A DNA stretch of 64,000 bases from contig NZ_CP104007.1 in NCBI RefSeq assembly GCF_029201545.1, positions 62,001 to 126,000 on the forward strand. The letters run 5' to 3'. Position 1 is the first letter of the stretch. Every line of letters starts with the position of its first letter. A model generated the notes under the pieces. That model saw only the letters and a list, made by a program, of their open reading frames with translations, was not told the origin of the DNA and made no database searches. This stretch comes from Devosia sp. FJ2-5-3. Lineage in GTDB: Bacteria > Pseudomonadota > Alphaproteobacteria > Rhizobiales > Devosiaceae. Below are positions 33,440 to 42,579 of the stretch, piece after piece. The translations under genes and the position numbers were made by a program.

Positions 33440-34384
33440 CTAGGAAAACAGGGCGGCCGAAAGCAGGCGCCGACCCTTGAGCGTAGCGGGCTCCTTTGGC
33501 CCCCAGGCCTCGAAAAATTCGAGCAGCTTCTTCCGCGCCGCGTCTTCGTTCCAGGTGCGGTCGCGCTTGAAGAGGGTGACCAGAGCCTCTGCCGCCTCAA
33601 GGCGCTTGCCCTCGGCATTGAGCACCACGGCCAGATCATAGCGCGCCTGGTGGTTGTCCGGGTCGGCGGCAATGGCCGCTTCGAGCGTGGCTGATTCGGA
33701 AAGACCCGCAGCCTCTTCGCGCAGCCTGATCGCATTGGAAATCGCCAGATAGGCATCGCCCTTGCGCTTGTCCTCGGGGACCATGTCGAGCGTGGCCTTG
33801 GCCTGTTCGACTTCGTCGGCAGACATATAGACGCCGGCAAGGCCGATCAGGGCGCCCTCGTGGTCAGGGACATGCTGCAGCACCATGCCGAAGATCTGGG
33901 CGGCCTGGCCGAGATCGCCAGCGGCAACGGCCTGCTCGGCGACCTTAAGGGCATCGGCAATCTGGCTTTCGAGCGAATCGGCGGGAGGAGCCCCGGCGGG
34001 GGCGGCGGCGATCACGCGATCGGCGAATCGGCGCACCTCGCCTTCAGGCATGGCGCCCATGAACCCATCGACCGGACGGCCCCCGGCAAAGGCAAAAACG
34101 GCCGGGATGGACTGGACGCCCAGCTGGCCGGCCACGCCGGGGTGTTCGTCGATGTTGATTTTGACCAGCCGAATCTTGCCGGCCTTTTCGGCGACGACTT
34201 TTTCAAGCGCTGGCGTCAGCTGGCGGCAGGGACCGCACCACGGCGCCCAGAAATCCACCAAAACCGGGGCCTCCATGGACGCGTCGATGACGTCGGCCTT
34301 GAAACCGGCATCAGAGGAATTGCGGACCAGCTCGGCTGCCGGTGCGGGTGCTGCGCCATTGGCGCCATTCATGGAAATCGACAT
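33440..34384 (-). CDS. cnoX: Thioredoxin-TPR chaperedoxin (CnoX/YbbN-like)
   Basis: A 314-residue cytosolic protein. Residues about 20-135 form a thioredoxin domain with WCGPC (Cys50, Cys53), and the rest is a TPR-like helical domain (AEQAVAAGDLGQAAQIFGMVL, LAAAIAADPDNHQARYDLAV). E. coli CnoX lost the CxxC redox site, while alphaproteobacterial CnoX keeps an active one, as here. The family holds unfolding proteins under bleach stress and passes them to GroEL or DnaK. I use ATG 34384 (MSISMNGANG); the in-frame extension to 34471 is not conserved in composition. Confidence 0.88.
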   Translation of the reverse strand: MSISMNGANGAAPAPAAELVRNSSDAGFKADVIDASMEAPVLVDFWAPWCGPCRQLTPALEKVVAEKAGKIRLVKINIDEHPGVAGQLGVQSIPAVFAFAGGRPVDGFMGAMPEGEVRRFADRVIAAAPAGAPPADSLESQIADALKVAEQAVAAGDLGQAAQIFGMVLQHVPDHEGALIGLAGVYMSADEVEQAKATLDMVPEDKRKGDAYLAISNAIRLREEAAGLSESATLEAAIAADPDNHQARYDLAVVLNAEGKRLEAAEALVTLFKRDRTWNEDAARKKLLEFFEAWGPKEPATLKGRRLLSAALFS

Positions 34385-34615
34385 TAAAGCTCTCACGGCT
34401 TGAGCGTTTTTTGCAGCATTCGCGGGCCTTTTTGCGCCCCCGAACCCAGTGTGGCAAGCCCTACTTCCCACAGGCTTTCAACAAGATAACACGAAAGCTG
34501 AAATCTGGGGTTGCAATCGGGCAGGTCATTGGGCATATAGGCGCTCGTCGACGCGCTGCAAGGCGCTGACGACGAAGACGAAGGCGCCGCAAGGCACTGA
34601 CGTTGAATACGGAGC

Positions 34616-34690
34616 GCGGGTGTAGCTCAGGGGTAGAGCATAACCTTGCCAAGGTTAGGGTCGTGGGTTCGAATCCCATCGCCCGCTCCA
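34616..34690 (+). tRNA. tRNA-Gly (anticodon GCC)
   Basis: A 75-base tRNA including an encoded CCA. Acceptor stem GCGGGTG pairs with CGCCCGC (one T-G pair), D arm TAGCTCAGGGGTAGAGC, anticodon arm ACCTTGCCAAGGT with GCC in the loop, and T arm GTGGGTTCGAATCCCAT. All invariant positions look normal. It is a single gene between cnoX and lnt, transcribed opposite to both. Confidence 0.98.
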
Positions 34691-34716
34691 ATTCTCCCAC
34701 TTCGGTGGGTTGATGA

Positions 34717-34742
34717 AAAGGTCGGACGCAAGTCCGGCCTTT
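34717..34742 (+). terminator. Terminator after tRNA-Gly
   Basis: AAAGGTCGGAC (34717-34727) and GTCCGGCCTTT (34732-34742) around GCAA, with one mismatch and T residues at the end; 26 bases after the tRNA. Confidence 0.75.
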
Positions 34743-34797
34743 CGTCGTTTCAGGCCTCCATTCTTATCCGGAGCGAAGCGCCGTGCGGCTGCCCTTG

Positions 34798-36414
34798 TCA
34801 GTAGGGCAGGCGGCGCCGGCCGCGCCTTGACGCCACGAGGCTAATCAGGAGACCGGCGACAATGGCAATGACCAGCGGCCAGTGGCGGATCTGGGCAAAG
34901 ATCGTGGTCGCCAACCGCTGATGGGGGCGGGCATCGAGGGCGGCCATCTGCCTCGGCGCCAGCTGGGCGGTGATTCTGCCCACCGGATCGGTGACGAAGG
35001 TGAGACCGGTATTGGCCGCCCGCACGAGGCTCATGCCTTCTTCCACCGCGCGCAGACGGGCATGGTGGGCATGCTGGGCCGGGCCGATCGAACCATCGAA
35101 CCAGGCATCATTGGTGACGTTGAGCAGGAATTGCGCGCCTGCCGTATCCCCCAAATCGCCGGAGAACAGGATTTCATAGCAGACAAGCACCAGGGCGGCC
35201 GGCGTTCCCGGCAGCGCCATCAGGCGTCTGCGGCTGTCGCCATGGGACCAGCCATCCGCGCCGGGGACAAATTGCTTGAGACCGAATCGCGAAAAGAAAT
35301 CCTGGAACGGCAGATATTCCCCAAACGGCACCAGATGGGATTTGTCGTAGGAGGAAATGACTTCGCCAGCGCTGTTGATGGCCACAACCGAATTATAGGG
35401 CGGCTCCGGCGGCATGCCCGGGCGCATTTCATAGGGCTGGCGCGGCACGCCGGCGAGCAGGATTGCGCCATCGGGCAAGGTGCGGGCAATCCGCGCCAGA
35501 GCGTCCGGATAGGTGGAGAGAAAGAAGGGGACGCTCGATTCGGGCCAGACCAGATGGGTGATATCGGCCAGGCCCTGGTCGGTGGGGTCCATGCGCATGT
35601 CGGACAGCATCAGGAGCCGATCGATCAGCGCCACGGGGTCGACATTGCCGAAATCGGAATGCTCATAAACGAGGGGCTGGACGAGGCGCAGCGCCACATC
35701 CTGGCGTTCGGTCGAAACCGTGCCGGTGATGCGGTTAAAGCCGTAACCGAGCTGGGCGGAAATGACGAGCAGGGCGACAAAGAGCGGCGCGAGGCGCTGG
35801 CCCATGGGGCGATCGTCGGCCGGCCAGATCAGCGCCGGGGTCATGGCCATGAGCGGCGCGAGGAAGGTGAGGCCATAGACGCCGATCACCGAAGCGAGCT
35901 GCATCATTTCGTCCGAACCGGTCAGCGCATAGCCGAGCAGGTCGAACGGGAAGCCGGTGAACATATGGCCGCGGGCAAATTCGGCGACGGCCAGCCAGCT
36001 GGCGAGCCCGACAATGCGCGCCCCGCCATGGCTCCAGGTGAGATGAGCCAGCGCACTGGCGAGGCCCCAGAACAGGGCGATCAATGCCGCCAGCGCCAGG
36101 ATGGCGGGGGGCATGGCGGCGAGGAACCAGCCACCATCGACGAAAAAGGCAGCGCCGAGCCAGTGAAATGCAACGATGAAATAGCCCCAGCCAAAGGCAA
36201 AGCCGATGGTGAAGGCGGGCCCGAAGAGGCGGCGCCAGCCCTTTTTCCGCTCGGCGCCGTCCAGCGCCCAGACCCAGACGGGCATGGCGAGGAAAAGGGC
36301 AGGGAGAATAAAGAAGGGCGGTACCGACAACCCGGCCACTGCCCCCGCGATCATAAGCAGCAGGAAGCGGCGCCAGCCATGGCTGAGCATGGTCGTTTCG
36401 GCGAGCCAGGTCAT
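34798..36414 (-). CDS. lnt: Apolipoprotein N-acyltransferase
   Basis: A 538-residue inner-membrane enzyme that adds the third acyl chain to lipoproteins. About six to seven membrane segments in residues 15-225 (including WGYFIVAFHWLGAA and GFPFDLLGYAL), then a periplasmic nitrilase domain with the catalytic triad Glu292 (WPESSVP), Lys358 (SYDKSHLVPFGEYLP) and Cys412 (VLVCYE), and a final membrane segment with a basic end. Length and motifs match Lnt fully. It is divergent from tsaB. In many relatives lnt precedes an XRE regulator and metK, but here it is 34 kb from metK. Confidence 0.96.
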   Translation of the reverse strand: MTWLAETTMLSHGWRRFLLLMIAGAVAGLSVPPFFILPALFLAMPVWVWALDGAERKKGWRRLFGPAFTIGFAFGWGYFIVAFHWLGAAFFVDGGWFLAAMPPAILALAALIALFWGLASALAHLTWSHGGARIVGLASWLAVAEFARGHMFTGFPFDLLGYALTGSDEMMQLASVIGVYGLTFLAPLMAMTPALIWPADDRPMGQRLAPLFVALLVISAQLGYGFNRITGTVSTERQDVALRLVQPLVYEHSDFGNVDPVALIDRLLMLSDMRMDPTDQGLADITHLVWPESSVPFFLSTYPDALARIARTLPDGAILLAGVPRQPYEMRPGMPPEPPYNSVVAINSAGEVISSYDKSHLVPFGEYLPFQDFFSRFGLKQFVPGADGWSHGDSRRRLMALPGTPAALVLVCYEILFSGDLGDTAGAQFLLNVTNDAWFDGSIGPAQHAHHARLRAVEEGMSLVRAANTGLTFVTDPVGRITAQLAPRQMAALDARPHQRLATTIFAQIRHWPLVIAIVAGLLISLVASRRGRRRLPY

Positions 36415-36548
36415 GAAGCGGAACGACGCGAATCAGGGAGCATGTGGGCAAGGTCGCCCCGCCGGGCGCACAGCGTCAAGGCGGTGGACTCGCAAGAGTT
36501 TGAGCGCTACGAGCCGGAAGAGCCTCTAATAGGTGCAGCGGAGACGCC

Positions 36549-37160
36549 ATGACCGACATGCAAGTTACCCTTGCCATCGATACGGCCGCACCCCGGCTAC
36601 AGCTCGGCCTGCTGCTTGCCGATGGGCGTGAAGACAGCATTGTCGATGACGTCGCCACGGGCCATGCCGAATTGTTGTTCGACCGTCTCGCGCAATTGCT
36701 GGTCCGCAACGGGATTGGGCATGGCGATATCGCGCGCATCGGCGTGACCACGGGACCGGGTTCTTTCACCGGGCTGCGCATCGGCCTTTCGGCTGCACGG
36801 GGATTGGGTTTGGCGCGGAAATTGCCGGTGATAGGCGTGCCGAGCCTCTTCGGATTATCGCTGAGCGCCAGCGGCCCGGTGGCGGTGTTGCTCGATGCGC
36901 GGCGCGGCGAGGCCTATCTGCAATTGTTTTCAGGGCCGGGACTGGCCGAGACGCCGGCGCGCCTGATGAAGATGGACGAAGCACAGGCGGCCGTGCCGCC
37001 GGACCACGCGCTCCTCACCTCGCCCTTTGTCGATATCACGGCGATAGCGCGGTTTGCCGCCGGCGCCGATCCCGGAGCATACCCGCCCAACGCCGCCTAT
37101 GTGCGCGACGCCGATGCCAAGCCGCAGAGCGCGGCCCGCATTGCCAGGCTGGGTGCCTGA
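36549..37160 (+). CDS. tsaB: tRNA threonylcarbamoyladenosine biosynthesis protein TsaB
   Basis: A 203-residue ASKHA-fold protein that dimerises with TsaD in making t6A37 of tRNAs. LAIDTAAPRLQLGLLL is the first nucleotide-fold strand pair, and GVTTGPGSFTGLRIGLSAARGL near 65-87 is the family signature; ARRGEAYLQLF matches the central motif. It is shorter than E. coli TsaB (231), which is common. TGA overlaps the rimI ATG by 1 base. First gene of a tsaB-rimI-mur-plsC operon. Confidence 0.95.
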   Translation: MTDMQVTLAIDTAAPRLQLGLLLADGREDSIVDDVATGHAELLFDRLAQLLVRNGIGHGDIARIGVTTGPGSFTGLRIGLSAARGLGLARKLPVIGVPSLFGLSLSASGPVAVLLDARRGEAYLQLFSGPGLAETPARLMKMDEAQAAVPPDHALLTSPFVDITAIARFAAGADPGAYPPNAAYVRDADAKPQSAARIARLGA

Positions 37161-37639
37161 TGGATAAGCTCTGGATGGCGCCCAACGGCCTGCATGTCGA
37201 GCCGGCCGAAAGCGAGGACGCGGCAGCGCTGGCCAAGATCCATGCCGCAAGCTTTTATCGCGGCTGGCCGGTGGCCGATTTCGTCACCTTCCTTTCGGAC
37301 AAGGCCACGCCGGTCTATGTCGCTTGCGACGCCAGGCGCCGCATCGCCGGATTTGCAATTATCCGGACCGTGGCGGACGAGGCCGAATTGCTCAGCATTG
37401 CCGTTGAGTCAAAATGGCGCAGCAAGGGCGTGGGGCGCGCGCTGCTGCAGGCGGTGTTCGCCGACCTCATGATGTCTCCGGCACGGCGGATGTTTCTTGA
37501 GGTGGATGAGAACAATAGCGCCGCCATCGCCCTCTACAGGCGGCTCGGATTTGTGACCATTTCCAGCCGAAAAGGCTATTATACCCACCCTGATGGCAGC
37601 GCGGCGACCGCGCTTGTCATGGCGCGCGATCTTGGGTAA
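37160..37639 (+). CDS. rimI: GNAT N-acetyltransferase, RimI-type
   Basis: A 159-residue GNAT domain protein. The acetyl-CoA site is SKWRSKGVGRALLQAV, preceded by AELLSIAV and followed by FLEVDENNSAAIALYRRLGF, the RimI pattern. In E. coli RimI acetylates the N-terminal Ala of S18; in other bacteria the specificity is broader. Position directly after tsaB is conserved in alphaproteobacteria and favours rimI over other GNATs. The mur gene starts 32 bases later. Confidence 0.9.
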   Translation: MDKLWMAPNGLHVEPAESEDAAALAKIHAASFYRGWPVADFVTFLSDKATPVYVACDARRRIAGFAIIRTVADEAELLSIAVESKWRSKGVGRALLQAVFADLMMSPARRMFLEVDENNSAAIALYRRLGFVTISSRKGYYTHPDGSAATALVMARDLG

Positions 37640-37671
37640 CCCCCTCTGATCGGCCTGGCTGGAGAAACGGC

Positions 37672-38127
37672 ATGAGCAAAGTCCCGTCGGATCCGACGCT
37701 GGAAGAGGCCTGCGTGGCGCGCGGAATGCGCATGACCGACCAGCGCCGGGTGATCGCGCGGGTGATCGAGGATTCCAAGGACCACCCCGATGTCGAGGAG
37801 CTCTATCGCAGGGCCTCGGCCATCGATGCGCGCATCTCCCTCTCGACGGTGTACCGAACCGTCAACCTCTTCGAAGAGGCCGGGCTTGTCACCAAGCACG
37901 ACTTCAAGGATGGGCGCGCGCGGTTCGAACTGATCCCGGACGAGCACCACGACCATCTGATCGATATCCGCAGCGGCAAGGTCATCGAGTTCCGCAACGA
38001 GGAAATCGAGGCTATTCAGGAGGTTATCGCAAAGCGCCTGGGTTATCGCCTGGTGGACCACCGGCTTGAGCTCTATGCCGTGCCCCTCAACGACGCCAAG
38101 GGCAACAAGGACAATCCGGGCGAATGA
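37672..38127 (+). CDS. mur: Fur-family metal regulator, probably Mur
   Basis: A 151-residue Fur-fold repressor. Winged helix at about 18-85 (RMTDQRRVIARVIEDS, ARISLSTVYRTVNLFEEAGL), then a metal-binding domain with DEHHDHLIDIRSGKVIEF, holding the His cluster of Fur's regulatory site. It lacks the C-terminal CxxC zinc site of many Fur proteins. In Hyphomicrobiales the gene in the tsaB-rimI-fur-plsC order encodes a manganese-responsive Mur, while iron is handled by RirA and Irr; irr is present at 57.5 kb. The Mn assignment therefore rests on gene order. It overlaps plsC by 4 bases. Confidence 0.85.
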   Translation: MSKVPSDPTLEEACVARGMRMTDQRRVIARVIEDSKDHPDVEELYRRASAIDARISLSTVYRTVNLFEEAGLVTKHDFKDGRARFELIPDEHHDHLIDIRSGKVIEFRNEEIEAIQEVIAKRLGYRLVDHRLELYAVPLNDAKGNKDNPGE

Positions 38128-38933
38128 TCTTTCGCAGCCTCTTCTTCATCTTCGTTTTCGTGCCTTTCCTGATCGTCATCATTCCGCTCCAGGCGCTCAT
38201 CGTCCGGCTGAGATTGCCCTTCTGGTATGCCGTGCCGCGCATGTTCCACCGCCTCGGATGCGTGTTCCTGGGCCTGCGTGTCCGCGTGGTCGGAGAGGTG
38301 GCGACCGGTCGGCCTACCCTGTTGGTTTCAAATCACATTTCCTGGGCTGACATCATTGCCATCGGCTCGGTGACGCCGGTTATCTTCGTCGCCAAGCGGG
38401 AAGTGAGCGAGTGGCCCTTCGTGCGCATCATGGCCTATCTGCAAAAGACCGTTTTCGTGGACCGGACGCGGCGCAGCGGCACGGGCCGCACCGCCAAGGC
38501 AATGGGCCAGGCCATGGCCCGGGGGGACAATGTCGTGCTGTTTGCCGAGGGCCAGTCCGATATCGGCACGCATGTGCTGCCGTTCCGTTCGGCGCTGGTC
38601 GGAGCGGCCCAGCACGCGATGGAGGCGGCGGGGGCCAAAGAGGTCAATATCCAGCCGCTGACAATAGCTTACACCAAGATGCAGGGCCTGCCGATCAGCC
38701 GCAACGAGCGCTCGCTGGTGAGCTGGGACAAGTCCAAATCGGTGAAGCAGAATATCCGCCACATCCTCTCCGGCCCGGTCAAGGACGTGACGGTGGCCTT
38801 CGGCACGCCGCAGGTGCTGCGCGAGGGTGTCGACCGCAAGACCATTACCAAGGCGGCGGAAAACGAGGTGCGGGCGACGCTCGTCGCACTCAACCGGACC
38901 GGATCGGTGCCGGTGAAATCGGCACAAGTTTAG
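38124..38933 (+). CDS. plsC: 1-acyl-sn-glycerol-3-phosphate acyltransferase (PlsC family)
   Basis: A 269-residue membrane acyltransferase. A hydrophobic N-terminus (SLFFIFVFVPFLIVIIPLQ) anchors it; the catalytic motif is SNHISWADI (His71, Asp76), and the substrate-binding FAEGQSDIGT at about 140-149 is a variant of FPEGTRS. Such enzymes make phosphatidic acid; some relatives (OlsA) acylate lyso-ornithine lipid, which cannot be ruled out. Start overlaps the mur stop (ATGA). It ends the operon. Confidence 0.88.
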   Translation: MIFRSLFFIFVFVPFLIVIIPLQALIVRLRLPFWYAVPRMFHRLGCVFLGLRVRVVGEVATGRPTLLVSNHISWADIIAIGSVTPVIFVAKREVSEWPFVRIMAYLQKTVFVDRTRRSGTGRTAKAMGQAMARGDNVVLFAEGQSDIGTHVLPFRSALVGAAQHAMEAAGAKEVNIQPLTIAYTKMQGLPISRNERSLVSWDKSKSVKQNIRHILSGPVKDVTVAFGTPQVLREGVDRKTITKAAENEVRATLVALNRTGSVPVKSAQV

Positions 38934-39011
38934 GCGTTAGGCTTAATCACCAAACCCGCTTTGGCGTTAACAGACTGTTAGCTATGACAGCTCCCGAAAG
39001 GGGAATTGGTC

Positions 39012-39269
39012 ATGGCTTGGGAAATCGTTGCGATCTGGGCAATCGTCGTCGCGACGCTGGTGTGGTTTCGCCGGGACGAGGACCGGGAGAGGTCAAAAGC
39101 TCTGGCTGAGCAGGCGCGCTATTTCGCTACGGCGCCGCGCTATCGCCACCGGCACATTCCGAGGAGCGAACCGCTCGCCGAAACCCCGCCCCAGGCCATG
39201 GTGCATCGCCGCTATCTCGATCTGCTGAAAAGCAGCGGTCCGGCCCCTTCGGCGGCGCGTCCGGGCTAG
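39012..39269 (+). CDS. Small single-pass membrane protein, unknown
   Basis: An 85-residue product: MAWEIVAIWAIVVATLVWF is a membrane segment, followed by a strongly basic, Arg-rich cytoplasmic tail with RYRHRHIPRSEP. GGGGA about 8 bases upstream supports ATG 39012. No family recognised. Its TAG stop abuts RIME-like repeat copy B. It has its own short upstream region after plsC (78 bases), AT-rich enough for a promoter. Confidence 0.6.
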   Translation: MAWEIVAIWAIVVATLVWFRRDEDRERSKALAEQARYFATAPRYRHRHIPRSEPLAETPPQAMVHRRYLDLLKSSGPAPSAARPG

Positions 39270-39371
39270 CGCGTTTCACCGTTTCGTTGAAACGATGAAA
39301 TTGCTCCAAGCTCTCGTTGGTCGCGTTTCCGAACCGCAAAACCGTTCCCACTTTTGCTGGGAACGCTCTAG
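39267..39371. repeat. RIME-like intergenic repeat, copy B
   Basis: Starts TAGCGCGTTTCACCG, holds GTTTCGTTGAAAC and TTTCCGAACCGCAAAACCG, and ends GGGAACGCTCTAG. Its first bases are the stop codon of the small membrane protein. It shares its last bases with copy C, so the two are tandem. Confidence 0.85.
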
Positions 39372-39474
39372 AGCATTTCACCGCGTCGTTGACGCGATGA
39401 AATCACTCTAAGTCCTTGTTTGTCGCGTTTCCGAACCGGAAAAGTGGTATCCACTTCTCCTGGAAACGCTCTAG
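39369..39474. repeat. RIME-like intergenic repeat, copy C
   Basis: Starts TAGAGCATTTCACCG, holds GCGTCGTTGACGC, TTTCCGAACCGGAAAAGTGG and ends CTGGAAACGCTCTAG. Its final CTAG contains the stop codon (complement strand TAG, 39471-39473) of the minus-strand gene that follows. Confidence 0.87.
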
Positions 39475-39716
39475 CCGAGGCGCGTCTTGAGGCGCCCCAC
39501 GATCTCGGCCGCCTTGACCAGCAAGGCCAGGTCCACATCTTCCTCGCTCATGCCGTCGCGGCGTTCGACCCAGGCGGGAATCATCAGCTCGTGACGCTGC
39601 TCCAGCCCACCGAGTTCCTCGGTGAGAATGGCGCGGACCTTGCCGGTGACACGATTTGGCAATCGGGGATGGGCCTGGCGCTCGGCCAGCGTGATGTCGA
39701 TTAGTTCAAGGCTCAT
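39471..39716 (-). CDS. Small conserved-looking protein, unknown
   Basis: An 81-residue acidic, mostly helical protein (MSLELIDITLAERQAHPRLP, then IPAWVERRDGMSEEDVDLAL and a C-terminal amphipathic helix). I do not recognise the family. The upstream in-frame extension to 39806 is unlikely to be coding. The stop codon TAG is formed by the end of repeat copy C, so the present C-terminus (GRLKTRLG) may have been reset by the repeat. It precedes nothing on its strand and is transcribed away from pncB's 3' end. Confidence 0.55.
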   Translation of the reverse strand: MSLELIDITLAERQAHPRLPNRVTGKVRAILTEELGGLEQRHELMIPAWVERRDGMSEEDVDLALLVKAAEIVGRLKTRLG

Positions 39717-39863
39717 TCTTGGCTCCGGGGGAGCCCCCGAGGGCACATTGGCCCGCGATGGTTCACGCAGGGTTAATGCGTGGAATGTCCTTAAGTTTCT
39801 CCACAATAAGGGAAAATCCGCCTCAGCCCGCTAAAGAACTGAGGCTTCACGATTTTGCGAGGC

Positions 39864-41171
39864 CTAGACGCGGACCGCATATTCGGTGCGGCCCGTATCG
39901 CCGAAAACGCGAATATAGCGCTCGATCTCGGCGGCATCGCCGGTGGCCTTGGCCGGATTGTCGGAGAGTTTGACCGCCGGGCGCCCATTGGCCTCGGAGA
40001 CCTTGGCGACGATGGAGATCGGCTTGAGGCGCGGATTGAGATCGGGCGCACAATCCTCGAAATCATTGGTGAGGTTGGTGCCCCAGCCAAAGCTCATGCG
40101 CACCCTGCCGTCGAAATGGAGATAGGCTTCCTCTATCATGTCGACGTCGAGCCCATCGGAGAAGATCAGGAGCTTTTCCCGGGGATCGCGGCCACGCGAT
40201 TTCCAGAAATTGATGATCTTTTCGCCACCCTCGATGGCCGGGGCGCTGTCGGGGCGGAAACCGGTCCAGTCGGCGACCCAGTCGGGCGCATCGCGGAGGA
40301 AGGCGTCGGTGCCGAAGGCATCGGGCAGGACGATGAGCAGATTGCCCCCGTAATAGCTCTTCCAGTCCTGGAGCACGCGATAGGGCGCCTCGCGCAGCTC
40401 CTCGTCGGAGCGGGCGAGCGCCGCCAGCACCATGGGCAGCTCATGGGCATTGGTGCCCAGCGCCTCGAGATCGGTGTCCATGGCCAGCTTGACGTTGGAG
40501 GTGCCGGTGAAATTTTCGCCGATGCCTTCCTTGAGCGCTTCCACACACCAGCGCTGCCAGAGGAAGGAATGACGCCGGCGGGTGCCGAAATCGGAGATCT
40601 TCAGATCCGGCAGCTTTTGCAGGCGCTCGACCTTTTCCCACATCTTGGCCTTGGCGCGCGCATAGAGCACGTCGAGGGTGAAGGGGCCGTAGGGCTTCAT
40701 GGCGGCGCGGCTGCGCAGCTCGTTGATGATGGCGAGGGCGGGGATTTCCCACATGCTGGTTTCGACCCAGAGGCCGGGAAATTCGAGCACGAACTGGCCG
40801 TCGCGCTTTTCCAGCCGGTATTCGGGCAGCTGGAAATTTTCGAGCCAGCGGAGAAAGCCGGGCTGAAAAATCTGCTTCTTACCATTAAAACTGTTACCGG
40901 CCAGCCAGATCATCTCCTTTTTGGAGAGGCGCAGGGTGCGGCAATGATCGAGCTGGGCGCGCAATTCCTCGATGTCGATCTCATCGGCCAGGCGGACGGA
41001 TCTGGTGCGGTTGATCAGCGAGAAGGTGGCATCGACCTTGGGGTAGAGACCCCAGATCATCTGCAGCATGAGCAATTTATAAAAATCCGTGTCGAGCAGG
41101 CTGCGCACGATCGGATCGAGTTTCCAGGTATGGTTGTAAACCCGCCGGGCAATGTCGGTATAGGTAGCCAT
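39864..41171 (-). CDS. pncB: Nicotinate phosphoribosyltransferase
   Basis: A 435-residue enzyme of NAD salvage, joining nicotinate to [20 protein letters not shown] is the N-terminal signature, [19 protein letters not shown] contains the loop with the phosphorylated-His region typical of PncB, and [22 protein letters not shown] follows. [16 protein letters not shown] and [12 protein letters not shown] near 320-350 bind the phosphoribosyl group. Length fits the E. coli-like class (400-435). It appears monocistronic; 148 bases with no gene separate it from the small unknown gene downstream. Confidence 0.96.
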   Translation of the reverse strand: MATYTDIARRVYNHTWKLDPIVRSLLDTDFYKLLMLQMIWGLYPKVDATFSLINRTRSVRLADEIDIEELRAQLDHCRTLRLSKKEMIWLAGNSFNGKKQIFQPGFLRWLENFQLPEYRLEKRDGQFVLEFPGLWVETSMWEIPALAIINELRSRAAMKPYGPFTLDVLYARAKAKMWEKVERLQKLPDLKISDFGTRRRHSFLWQRWCVEALKEGIGENFTGTSNVKLAMDTDLEALGTNAHELPMVLAALARSDEELREAPYRVLQDWKSYYGGNLLIVLPDAFGTDAFLRDAPDWVADWTGFRPDSAPAIEGGEKIINFWKSRGRDPREKLLIFSDGLDVDMIEEAYLHFDGRVRMSFGWGTNLTNDFEDCAPDLNPRLKPISIVAKVSEANGRPAVKLSDNPAKATGDAAEIERYIRVFGDTGRTEYAVRV

Positions 41172-41325
41172 GCTTTCCCCCTTCGCAGCAAACCTTCTAG
41201 CGCGGGGTTTTCGGCAATGAAAGTCGGGCGAGCGCCGGAGCGGTTCGCCGGCGGCCGTTTCGTCTTGACCGGCCGGCGGGGAAAACCGACAAGCACAAAT
41301 GATTGCCTAGGACCGGACCGCGCCA

Positions 41326-42579
41326 TTGACCCGATTTGCCGATGAGACCCCTCGGACCCGCCTTGCTCGCCTCGCGGCAGGATTGGTGCTGATCGCGGGC
41401 TTCGCGCTCTGGCCCCTGTTCGGGCATGGCGCAGCCTATCTGGCTCTCGTCTTCAGCCTAGTCGCCCTCGTCCCGGGATGGAACGGGGAGGCGCTGGGAC
41501 AACTCATTCGCAAGCAATTCGTGCTTGCGCTGGTGGGGGCATTTGCCCTCATAGCGCTGGCCTTTGTGCTTCAACCGGGGCAGCCGAGCCTGGCCAATAT
41601 CGCCGATTTCCTGCCGCTGGCGCTCACGCCGCTGCTGGCGCTGGCCATCTCGCCATTGGCCGGGCGGCTCACCGTCGAAAAGTTCAGCCAATTGTGCCTC
41701 CTGGCCAGTGCGATGTGCGCGCTGGTGGGGCTTTATGGGCTCTCGCAAGGGGTGCAGCGCAGCACGGCGCCCGGGTTCAGCCCCATCCACTTTGCCGATC
41801 TGGCCGTGGTCCTCGGGTTTTTGAGCCTTGGCGGCACGCTGGTGGAAAAGGCGGCGCGGAAATGGATGTATCTCCTCGGGCCGATCCTGGCTGTCATCGC
41901 CACTATCGCGGCGGAAACGCGCGCGGCGCTGATCGTGGCGCTAGGCCTGTCGCTGGTCTATGGCATTGTTTCGATGCGCGGCAGCACCTTGCCGCGTTTC
42001 GTGAAAATCGCGCTGCCGCTGGTTCTCTGCGGCCTCGTCGTGCTGGGTTTTGCCATTGCCTATTGGCTGGGGTTCACCCGGCCGTTGGAAGCCTTCCAGC
42101 CGGTCATCGCGCTGTTGCGCGGCGAGATGCCGTCGGACACGTCGGCGCTCTACCGGGTGGAAATGTATCGGGCGGGAATCCTGGCCTTTTTCGACGCGCC
42201 GCTTTTCGGGCATGGCTGGCACAACCAGATTGCGGCCTCCATGCCCTATCTGACCGAAATCGGGCAGGAGGGTTATGCGCTCGAAGGCTGGGGCTATATC
42301 CACAATGATGCGCTGAGCCTTGCCGTGGCCTGCGGGCTGTGCGGGGTGGTCGCCTATCTCCTCATGCTCGCGGCGCCGCTCTTGGCTCATTTCGGCGCGG
42401 CGCACGGCAGGGACGGCAAGGCCCGGCTTTACCTTGCGCTCTGCCTCAGTGCCGGGCTTCTGCTCAGCGGCGCTACCGATGTGCTGCTGATGGTGGAAGT
42501 GCCCAAGGTGCTGCTGGTGCTCGGGAGCGCCGCCATCTACTTATTCGGCGTCAGACCTGCTGACGGGACCCATTCATGA
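41326..42579 (+). CDS. O-antigen ligase/polymerase-like membrane protein (Wzy_C)
   Basis: A 417-residue polytopic membrane protein with about ten to twelve hydrophobic segments. Two pairs of features point to the WaaL/Wzy superfamily: IAAETRAALIVALGLSLV in the middle and the large periplasmic loop with DAPLFGHGWHN...GWGYIHNDALSLAVACG, where GHGWHN and HND are the usual motifs. It would join a glycan to lipid A or polymerise an exopolysaccharide. The start is uncertain: TTG 41326 gives MTRFADETPRTR; there is AGGA 13 bases upstream but no in-frame ATG nearby. It overlaps the GT8 gene by 4 bases. Confidence 0.75.
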   Translation: MTRFADETPRTRLARLAAGLVLIAGFALWPLFGHGAAYLALVFSLVALVPGWNGEALGQLIRKQFVLALVGAFALIALAFVLQPGQPSLANIADFLPLALTPLLALAISPLAGRLTVEKFSQLCLLASAMCALVGLYGLSQGVQRSTAPGFSPIHFADLAVVLGFLSLGGTLVEKAARKWMYLLGPILAVIATIAAETRAALIVALGLSLVYGIVSMRGSTLPRFVKIALPLVLCGLVVLGFAIAYWLGFTRPLEAFQPVIALLRGEMPSDTSALYRVEMYRAGILAFFDAPLFGHGWHNQIAASMPYLTEIGQEGYALEGWGYIHNDALSLAVACGLCGVVAYLLMLAAPLLAHFGAAHGRDGKARLYLALCLSAGLLLSGATDVLLMVEVPKVLLVLGSAAIYLFGVRPADGTHS

